Source: Phytophthora colocasiae
Taxonomy: Eukaryota; Oomycota; Peronosporomycetes; Peronosporales; Peronosporaceae
Length of the DNA: 64,000 bases
Direction: 5' to 3'
NCBI GenBank assembly: GCA_018806915.1
Contig: JAGKQI010000035.1
Coordinates: forward strand, 62,001-126,000
The notes beneath the pieces were generated by a model. That model was given only the letters and a program-made list of their open reading frames with translations, was not told the origin of the DNA and ran no database searches. Positions 57,591-64,000 of this stretch are shown here, piece by piece. The stretch's first letter is position 1. Each line of letters begins with the position of its first letter. The translations under genes and the position numbers were made by a program.

Positions 57591-58102
57591 ATGGAAATAG
57601 CTACTACTAGAGTGTTATATCCGCGCAAGGATTATGGTGCGTCTTGTGCACCCCTCCAGTCACTGGAAGTCGCGCTGTATCGTTGATACATCCAGCGACG
57701 ACAACACGCAGCCCAATATCCCGACGACTGAATGTGAAATCTGCAGTGATGCCGAGACGCAGACCCCGCCATGTTCCGAATCGGAACCACACAAGTCCAA
57801 GCCGTGGAATAAGCCCTGACCAGACACGCCTCCCCACAAACAAGACCATCACCGGGGCCACGTCCGCGTAGAAGTCCGACAACGTCATCTCCCGTGCTCC
57901 TAACGCCACCTCGGTCTCTCAAGCACCCACAAAGCGAAGAAATGCGTAATGGCGTTGTACAACTGTGGTTGTGGCAAGTACACGCTTTATCAAGCGCGGT
58001 GAAGAGGTTTCTGTCGACTACGGCGACGATCTGTGGTTCGTGTGTCGCTGTGGACTTGATGGTTGCCGTCACCAAGACTACCAAGATGAAGAAGACCCGT
58101 AG
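57591..58102 (+). pseudogene. SET-domain protein, C-terminal part (transposon cargo)
   Basis: From about 57961 the frame reads TTVVVASTRFIKRGEEVSVD, then YGDDLWFVCRCGLDGCRH, ending DEEDP at TAG 58102. The GEE(V)xxDYG motif followed directly by a Cys-x-Cys-x4-Cys cluster is the end of a SET methyltransferase domain plus post-SET zinc cluster. Upstream a Ser/Thr/Pro/Glu-rich frame (57634-57819, EICSDAETQTPP) and EEMRNG (about 57930) lie in two other frames, so introns or frameshifts separate them. A splice-donor-like GGTAAGTG occurs at 57543. The SET N-terminal half and the NHxC motif are not visible. The lysine methylation target is unknown. Confidence 0.6.
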
Positions 58103-58239
58103 GAGAGCTACCTGCAGCGAGAACAGAATGTCCATGTATACAGACGAGTGAGATTCTAAATGAGTATAAGTAGTACACATTTGTTGACATTTGTTGAAGT
58201 TGTTGCTGTTCGTTATCTACTGTAGGGCCTTCAAATCAA

Positions 58240-58919
58240 CCTGTTAGCGACTGGACACGCGCTACACGACATCGCGGGAGGAGGAGGAGTACGAAGTTTA
58301 TAGCTGCAAAGATCCTGCTGGAGGTTGTAGTACGTGCTCTTTGAGCTTTTGGCGCAAAGATTGAGTGGTGCTCCGCGCACGAAGGTATCCGTCCTTGTGC
58401 TAGATGGCATTTGCGCACGCAGGTTTCGCGCCAAGCCATGTTGAAGTTCTCCCGCATCTTTTCAAGATCGGCGGTGAATCACGGGGACTGCTCTCCTTGG
58501 TAGGCTTTGCAAAGGAAACACGGGCTGGCAGTTTTCACTTTGGGTACTCACCTCGTCAAACTTGTTGCATTCAAAAAGTTGACGTTATTGTCGTGCGTGT
58601 ACATGATCATCCAAGCGCCCTCGCTTGGCGGATCCAGGCACTGGTTGGTCAAGTAGTGACGGCTCCGCATCGCGATCCTCCATTCATCTGCGAGCAGGGC
58701 GTCGAACACCTCCCTCCTGACCTCGCTCAGCCTCGTGTCCTGCTGAGAGAATGCTGCGCCTAGCACCAGCAGAGTGTCCATTTCCTCGGTCTGCCTCTCC
58801 ATTAGCAACTGCAAATTTCGAAGTGAGCGATATTCAAGAGAGAGCGGGTTCTGTGTCCTTGGTAAAGTGTCGGGTACACTTTTTTTAATTAGAGCTTTAC
58901 TATTGAAGTAGGACAGCAT
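58240..58919 (-). pseudogene. PIF/Harbinger-like transposase N-terminal fragment
   Basis: On minus from 58919: QTEEMDTLLVLGAAFSQQDT, then RSRHYLTNQCLDPPSEGAWM and NNVNFLNATSLTR. The RxRHYLT...P...W...D..F(L)..TSLTR order resembles the start of oomycete Harbinger transposases. From 58457 down, WLGAKPACANA-like and further fragments are in other frames. The DDE catalytic core is absent, so the element would depend on a helper. Confidence 0.45.
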
Positions 58920-59253
58920 TAGCGGGACATGAGATGAAGATCTACAGCATTTACGGTGGCACCTCCGAGAGATAAGCCGGCATATATCTTTTCTAAGTCT
59001 AACTTAGCTGCTGCAGATATGTCGGGCGGATAAGCTATATATGGAAGGCGTCCAGTGCCAACATATTCTTGATTAGTTTTAGTTACGTGGCAATCACTAA
59101 ATGTGATTGTTCGGGGCGATATCATTGCTAATCGGGGAGATATCATTGCTTGATTAAGTCAACAGGACAGGAGCATGCGCTAGGGAGTCCTCTGCAACGA
59201 GACCGAGTACAGCTACAGGTACGCTACCAATGGCAGTATGTTTGCCGACCACC

Positions 59254-59260
59254 TCACTTT
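59254..59260 (+). promoter_or_regulatory. Candidate initiator of SDR-B4
   Basis: TCACTTT fits the oomycete initiator pattern YCAYTYY, 57-63 bp upstream of the ATG at 59317. The Copia 2 target AGTAT lies about 20 bp further upstream, so in unit 1 the retrotransposon sits just outside this site. Confidence 0.3.
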
Positions 59261-59316
59261 TTAAAGCGCTTCAAACCCTTCAAAACTCACAAGCTCAACA
59301 AGAACCCTCGTCAACC

Positions 59317-61318
59317 ATGACCTCAACCAACAAGACCGTCCTCATTACCGGATGCACACGCGGCATTGGTCTCGCCTTCGCCGAGCACTACACTAAGGCT
59401 GGATGGAACGTCATCGGTACGGCGCGCGCCAACAGCAACACGGAAAAGGTAGGAATCTCGTAACTATAGATACTTATTTTTATTTTTATTTTTAGCGGTC
59501 AACGCCGAAAGCGCTCAGGGCGAGCTCTGCATCAGCCCCGCATACCGGGCGTGTACCCGGCGGCTCCGGCTGCCGTCCTCGCGATCTATACTTTGACTGT
59601 ATAAGCTTCCTAGTGTTTCCATGCAGTAGATCACAGTCCGGCTATCTGGTTATGCATTTGGTAGAGCTGCTCAGCAGGTCCACATGGTCGGAGTCTCTGG
59701 GTCTCCTTCCTGTCTCTTCAGTTCCTCATCTTGCCGGGTAGCTACAGCACGATGCGGTCCATTCAGATCCAGTAGCTGGATCCTCAGTTACTGACTAATC
59801 CGTAGATTTCGTCATCCAATGTGCAGGATAGTCCTCCGCGTACTCTCAGGCTCATCACTTTCGCTCCTTCACGAATTTCCACAAACGTTGCAGCACTTTT
59901 CTTTCTCGTTCCTTGATCGGCAGGGGTCTGTCGTTGTCTTGGGCACGTGCTCATCTCTTCCTTCGATTCCATCTTGAGGTGTTAAAATTAGTCTTTCATT
60001 GTCGACACGTCACCTTGGGGCTACGGGCTTCTTGTCGTGTTCTTGTCCGTGCGTCGATGTGTCTTGTCTTCTCCTATCGCCTAGACAGTCGAGTATTGTA
60101 GCGGGAAGACTGTCTGTCGGGTACCTTGCACGCATCCTTCACCTTCGGCTGGGTAGGAGTCCGGTGACGTTTGTTATCTTCTTCACGTCGGTAGATGGTC
60201 AGTAAATTCCATATGCCGGGTTCTCATACACGTGTGTGCCATCGCAATTTGGTTTTGTAGTGGGGTCTAGGTAGCGAGCGCTGCGGTGGTCCGCTCGGAC
60301 TTCCTATGTTTGTTACTTCTGTCGAAGTTCATGTTGTTCATGTCACGTGCCTGTTCACGACTGTGACGGCACTTCCGGAAAGACTGTTTGCTTTCCGATG
60401 ATCCACCTTGTGGTAGGTGCTCTCTTCATCGTCTTCCTTCACCTTCTTCTCATATTTGTACCTACAATCCGGTACACTCGTCGCCCGTTGGGAACCGTCG
60501 CTAAGCCTTCTTGGTCGAATCATGCTGTTAGCTTCGCGCTGTCACTGCATCAGGCTCGTTCTTTGTTCCTGATGTGCTGCACGGGCCGGCCTTGTATAAT
60601 GTTGCTGTACTGGTGCTTGTTTTCTTGCTGCGACTCATGCTGCACGACACCCGCGTAGCTACGCGGGTGGCCGAGGGGCCCGCCAAGTTCCCCCCCTCGG
60701 ACTTTTGGTTTCACTTGGGCACCTGCGGGTATTTTGGGGAATCGTAACTATAGATACAATCCCTGCTCACCTGTTTCTGGTGTTCTAGCTGGAAGCGCTC
60801 GCCCCATTCAAGATTATCGCCATGGACACGAGCGAGGAGAGCAGCATTCTCGATGCGGCTCGTCAGCTGGAGGGCCAATCAATCGACCTGCTCGTCAACA
60901 ACGCCGGCATTGGGCTACCAGGGGCTTTCGAGACTAGCACCAAGGATGCACTTATGCGCCAGTTCGAAGTGAATGCCGTTGGGCCGTTCCTTGTGACGCG
61001 TGCGCTGCTACCCAACCTACAGCTAGCAGCAAAGGCCCATGGTTCCGCCTCCGTCGTGCAGCTTTCGTCGTTCCTTGGCAGCATCGGCAGCTACACGAAT
61101 GACACGGCGGACTTCTTCAAGCAGGCCGGCTACGGCTACGCGACCTCCAGGTTCACCCTGGATACGTTGACACGGACATGACCAAGGGCCAGGCCACCTT
61201 GAAGCCTGCGGATAGCGTTGCTCGCATGACCGACCTCATCGCTAAACTGAAACCTGAAAACTCGGGCAAATTCTTCAACCTGGACGCTCAGATCCCCTTG
61301 GCCGAGCTTCCTTGGTAA
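59317..61318 (+). pseudogene. SDR-B copy 4, catalytic deletion
   Basis: Exon 1 59317-59448, intron 59449-60788 enlarged by the 1.27-kb insertion, exon 2 60789-61318. It keeps VGPFLVTRALLPNLQLAAKA, where copy 3 has a 2-base loss. However, a deletion of about 75 bp after YGYATS removes the catalytic Lys of YATSK and the following helix up to VSVHPG, and shifts the frame so translation stops at 61181. The correct C-terminus LDAQIPLAELPW is present in another frame up to TAA 61318. The two clean SDR-B copies thus carry different lesions. Confidence 0.85.
59474..60741 (-). mobile_element. Non-LTR-like insertion in SDR-B4 intron (reference copy)
   Basis: 1.27 kb bounded by a 16-bp direct repeat TCGTAACTATAGATAC (59458-59473, 60742-60757). 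Its left end, TTATTTTTATTTTTATTTTT, is an antisense A-rich tail of AAAAAT units, so the element runs on minus. A long target duplication plus A-rich tail indicates target-primed insertion (LINE/SINE type). It contains a perfect 20-bp palindrome ACCCGCGTAGCTACGCGGGT near its 5' end. Two minus frames (59784-59972, 60338-60523) show no recognisable reverse transcriptase, so it is non-autonomous or truncated. Absent from the 58-bp intron of SDR-B1. Confidence 0.75.
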
Positions 61319-61543
61319 AGCACACGTACTTGAATGCAAGGGCCAAGATGAACTGCTTTGAATTTTAGTGTTCGATGCAGCTTTAACAAACAAATCTTCA
61401 ACACCATTCTTGTTGAAACAAACGCTTTTTTTTCATGCAACAGATAGCAGATTCATCGACGATAATACAAGTATGTGAGGGACTAGAGTTTAGCCCCCTG
61501 TATCCTGGAAGGATAGCTGTAAGTCGTAGTGACTTGACCCGCT

Positions 61544-62550
61544 TCATTCGGAACGGAGCATGCGGTATCCCTTCTGCTGCGTGGAAGCACCCGTGCCAGC
61601 AGCCTTAGTGCCTGCACCCGTCGTCGTAGCGGTGGCGCTCACCTTCGCACCGCCGTTCTGAGACGTTGACGTGACGGTGTTGCTGTCCTTTGAGGTGGTG
61701 GTGGTTGTGGACCCTCCAACACCAGTGGCCGCATTGCCTCCAACACCGGCACCAACACCAGCTTTGCCGCCGACACCAGCACTTACACCCGCTCCGCCAT
61801 TCACAGACCCGCCGACACCGGCAGTTCCGCCAACGCCACCAGAGCCACCCACGCCAGCGTCTCCATTGACAGTCGCACCAGCGCCAGCATTGCCGTTCAC
61901 GCTGCCACCGACACCAGCAGATCCACCTTGCCACCGGCGCCACCGCCGACACCTGCAGTGCCGCTCGCTCCACCATTGGCCGCACCATCTACACCAGCAC
62001 CAACGCCGCCGTTCCCGCTCACGCCAGCACTGACGCCGGCAGCTCCGTTGACACCACCGCCTCCCACGCCTGCACTAGCTCCGATGCCGGCCTTGCCACC
62101 AACTCCAGTAGAGCCACCGACGCCAACGCCAGCGTTTCCTCCAACACCAGCAGTGCCATCGACACCGACACCGACACCGACACCAACACCGGCCGTACCG
62201 CCGACGCCCGCGCCGTTGTAACCATTGTAACCATTGTGGGCGTATCCGTGGCCGAGGCCTGTGCCGCCCACGCTAGCTCTGACACCGGCACCGACACCGC
62301 CGTAACCAGCACCGCGTCCAAAAAGCCCTGCGCCAACACCAGCTCCGCCGTGAAGGCCCGCGCCAATGCCGGCACCGCCGTAACCGGCCCCGCGTCCATA
62401 GAGCCCAGCACCAACACCAACTCCAGCTCCGCCGTGAAGACCCGCACCGAGCAGTCCGAATGTCTGAGCCGCCTCCTTTTCAGCGCACACACCAGTTGAA
62501 ATAGCCACGAATGTGAGGCACAGAGTGGGGATCTTGCAGCCGTTGAACAT
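61544..62550 (-). CDS. GRP copy 4, glycine-rich secreted protein, mid frameshift
   Basis: Same start and signal peptide as GRP3. It differs by VRASVGG for VGASVGG, by a 9-bp in-frame loss in the AGVGGGANGGVNG block (near 62055), and by an extra base near 61928 that moves it out of frame (open frame ends 61897). The second half continues from 61900 in the other frame through [17 protein letters not shown] to the intact C-terminus [13 protein letters not shown], showing what GRP3's tail should be. The full product would be about 335 residues. Confidence 0.85.
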
Positions 62551-62610
62551 TGTTGTGTATGGTTGGCCTTGTGTAGTCTTGAAGTCGGACGCAGTGTTGC
62601 GCTCAAGAGG

Positions 62611-62629
62611 CGAGATTTGGAAATGACCT
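62611..62629 (-). promoter_or_regulatory. Oomycete Inr/FPR-like core promoter of GRP4
   Basis: On minus, GGTCATTTCCAAATCTCGCC contains TCATTTCC followed by CAAATCTC, close to the oomycete 19-nt core promoter (initiator TCATTYY plus flanking CAWTTTNYY), about 60-80 bp upstream of the ATG. Conserved in all GRP copies. Confidence 0.5.
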
Positions 62630-62728
62630 AAGACTTAGACGGTCACTTCCATCTAAGCCCAAGTTTTCTGTCAGCTCAGGGTAATGTTGTAGGTGTAAAG
62701 CCTTACACCGTAGTGCCCTTGTGTGTGC

Positions 62729-62744
62729 ATGTGTGTGTGTGTGT

Positions 62745-62797
<53 letters not shown>
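62729..62797 (+). repeat. GT/AG microsatellite upstream of GRP4
   Basis: (GT)n then (AG)n of about 52 bases. Confidence 0.95.
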
Positions 62798-62801
<4 letters not shown>

Positions 62802-62862
62802 TTAGCATGTAGCTTGCGCGCGATGATGACCAGCGTTTTTCAGCAAGTATGCGGAGCCATAT

Positions 62863-63126
62863 GCTCTCGCCGTCAGAACACAAATTGGATGCCACATACG
62901 ACCGTCACGCAGGTGCACTGTCACTACGAAATAGCCTGGATTTTGTATGCTCTAAGTTGAAGCAACATGGACGAATCGAAAAGTGCACGACGGTCGTAGC
63001 GGTATGGGGCATCCATCCGTCTCGCCTGGTCAACGCAGATTTTTATAGCTGCACACTGTGCAGTGCACAGGCTGAGTGTATCGTGCCATAGCACTCGAAA
63101 GCAATTTGTGTTCTGACGGCGAGAGC
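62863..63126. repeat. Rearranged fold-back MITE at the palindrome centre
   Basis: Begins GCTCTCGCCGTCAGAACACA and ends with its complement. After CACAAATT (62886) the sequence jumps into the reverse complement of the MITE loop (matches 56222-56345 inverted) and then the other arm. One arm has been lost and the element joins two oppositely oriented units. Confidence 0.85.
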
Positions 63127-63187
63127 ATATGGCTCCGCATACTTGCTGAAAAACGCTGGTCATCATCGCGCGCAAGCTACATGCTAA

Positions 63188-63191
<4 letters not shown>

Positions 63192-63237
<46 letters not shown>

Positions 63238-63239
63238 CA
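63192..63239 (+). repeat. TC/AC microsatellite upstream of GRP5
   Basis: Inverse of the GT/AG tract, with about 30 bases of (TC)n, the shortest of the five copies. Confidence 0.95.
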
Positions 63240-63340
63240 TGCACACACAAGGGCACTACGGTGTAAGGCTTTACACCTACAACATTACCCTGAGCTGACA
63301 GAAAACTTGGGCTTAGATGGAAGTGACCGTCTAAGTCTTA

Positions 63341-63360
63341 GGTCATTTCCAAATCTCGCC
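63341..63360 (+). promoter_or_regulatory. Oomycete Inr/FPR-like core promoter of GRP5
   Basis: GGTCATTTCCAAATCTCGCC, 61-80 bp upstream of the ATG at 63421. Confidence 0.5.
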
Positions 63361-63420
63361 TCTTGAGCGCAACACTGCGTCCGACTTCAAGACTACACAA
63401 GGCCAACCATACACAACAAT

Positions 63421-64000
63421 GTTCAACGGCTGCAAGATCCCCACTCTGTGCCTCACATTCGTGGCTATTTCAACTGGTGTGTGCGCTGAAAAGGAGGCGG
63501 CTCAGACATTCGGACTGCTCGGTGCGGGTCTTCACGGCGGAGCTGGAGTTGGTGTTGGTGCTGGGCTCTATGGACGCGGGGCCGGTTACGGCGGTGCCGG
63601 CATTGGCGCGGGCCTTCACGGCGGAGCTGGTGTTGGCGCAGGGCTTTTTGGACGCGGTGCTGGTTACGGCGGTGTCGGTGCCGGTGTCGGAGCTAGCGTG
63701 GGCGGCACAGGCCTCGGCCACGGATACGCCCACAATGGTTACAATGGTTACAACGGCGCGGGCGTCGGCGGTACGGCCGGTGTTGGTGTCGGTGTCGGTG
63801 TTGGTGTCGATGGCACTGCTGGTGTTGGAGGAAACGCTGGCGTTGGCGTCGGTGGCTCTACTGGAGTTGGTGGCAAGGCCGGCATCGGAGCTAGTGCAGG
63901 CGTGGGAGGCGGCGCTAACGGTGGTGTCAACGGAGCTGCCGGCGTCAGTGCTGGCGTGAGCGGGAACGGCGGCGTTGGTGCTGGTGTAGATGGTGCGGCC
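63421..64000 (+). CDS. GRP copy 5, glycine-rich secreted protein, partial at window edge
   Basis: Plus-strand copy, open from ATG 63421 to the edge (193 codons). Signal peptide and Gly-rich blocks are as in GRP3, including the GGGANGGVNG block that GRP4 lacks and VGASVGG rather than VRASVGG. One silent-type C-to-T change lies in the [10 protein letters not shown] run near 63802. No frameshift in the visible part, so it may be the only intact copy. Confidence 0.88.

Larger units (their letters stand above)
57264..59057. mobile_element. TIR element with SET-domain and Harbinger-like coding (reference copy)
   Basis: A 1.79-kb insertion with 50-bp terminal inverted repeats (57264-57313 and 59008-59057) differing at one base (CAGTGGACGCC against CACTGGACGCC). 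The inner TIR part contains CCGACATATCTGC...CAGATATGTCGG, which forms its own hairpin. Comparison with the empty site at about 29439 suggests no more than a 2-bp (GC) duplication, so the superfamily cannot be fixed by target site. Contents: a SET-related gene on plus and a PIF/Harbinger-like transposase N-terminal fragment on minus, converging. Confidence 0.85.
61971..64000. repeat. Large palindrome (inverted duplication) at right edge
   Basis: The sequence 63103-64000 is the reverse complement of about 61971-62886, covering the MITE arm, microsatellite, promoter and GRP coding. It continues past the window. The arms differ by AG/TC tract length, a 9-bp indel and single substitutions. Confidence 0.9.

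Noticed and set aside
57632..58180. 182-codon minus-strand frame opposite the SET-like gene
   Set aside because: Cys/Val-rich without motifs, whereas the plus strand gives a recognisable GEExxxDYG plus Cys cluster.
57264..59057. CACTA/EnSpm assignment from CACTGG termini
   Set aside because: Only one end starts CACTG, the duplication is at most 2 bp, and the transposase fragment looks Harbinger-like. Superfamily left open.
59474..60741. Helitron, suggested by the GC-rich palindrome
   Set aside because: The palindrome is not near a CTRR 3' end, and a 16-bp target duplication with A-rich tail does not fit Helitrons.
63363..63959. Second long open frame (about 198 codons) overlapping GRP5, also in GRP3 and GRP4
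   Set aside because: It is the shifted frame of a Gly/Val/Ala-rich repeat with biased codon use; it starts upstream of the GRP ATG and has no signal peptide or motif. Openness is a composition effect.

Overview
The window looks like repeat-rich, accessory sequence from an oomycete nuclear genome (Phytophthora or downy-mildew type). The evidence is a secreted pectin-acetylesterase-like gene, oomycete-style piggyBac, MULE, hAT, Copia and chromodomain-Gypsy elements, introns of about 60 bp, and a candidate oomycete Inr/FPR core promoter. I could not search databases, so family names rest on motifs read in the sequence.

Layout. 1-4.6 kb: a BED-finger fragment, a frameshifted pectin-acetylesterase-like gene (minus) and two different hAT transposase remnants. 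5.0-15.8 kb: a Copia element split by a 5.8-kb piggyBac element (TTAA duplication, 10-bp TIRs). That piggyBac element also carries a Myb/SANT plus DOT1-like methyltransferase gene. 16.5-20.1 kb: a second piggyBac element with 16-bp TIRs. 20.3-35.6 kb: the oldest copy of a gene cluster, a short-chain dehydrogenase SDR-A followed by SDR-B. An 8.0-kb chromodomain Gypsy element sits inside SDR-A, and a 5.0-kb Copia element sits just upstream of SDR-B. 35.8-40.4 kb: a 4.65-kb MULE with a 9-bp target duplication, followed by a glycine-rich secreted protein gene (GRP, minus).

41.6-62.6 kb: three further tandem copies of a 6.8-7.2 kb unit, in the order GRP (minus), GT/AG microsatellite, fold-back MITE, SDR-A lacking its 5' end, TIR element carrying a SET-domain fragment and a Harbinger-like transposase fragment, SDR-B with a 1.27-kb non-LTR-like insertion in its intron, next GRP. 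From about 62.9 kb the sequence turns back on itself and a fifth GRP runs on the plus strand to the window edge, giving a large palindrome centred in the MITE.

The copies act as empty-site controls for each other. The Gypsy, second Copia and MULE insertions are absent from units 2-4. The SET-bearing element and the intron insertion are absent from unit 1. Roughly 20-50.6 kb contains many scattered extra bases compared with the cleaner 50.6-64 kb copies, so many frameshifts there may be assembly errors rather than real decay.

The most notable theme is chromatin-modifying methyltransferase modules (DOT1-like, SET) travelling inside DNA transposons, one of which has been amplified with a metabolic and secreted-protein gene cluster.
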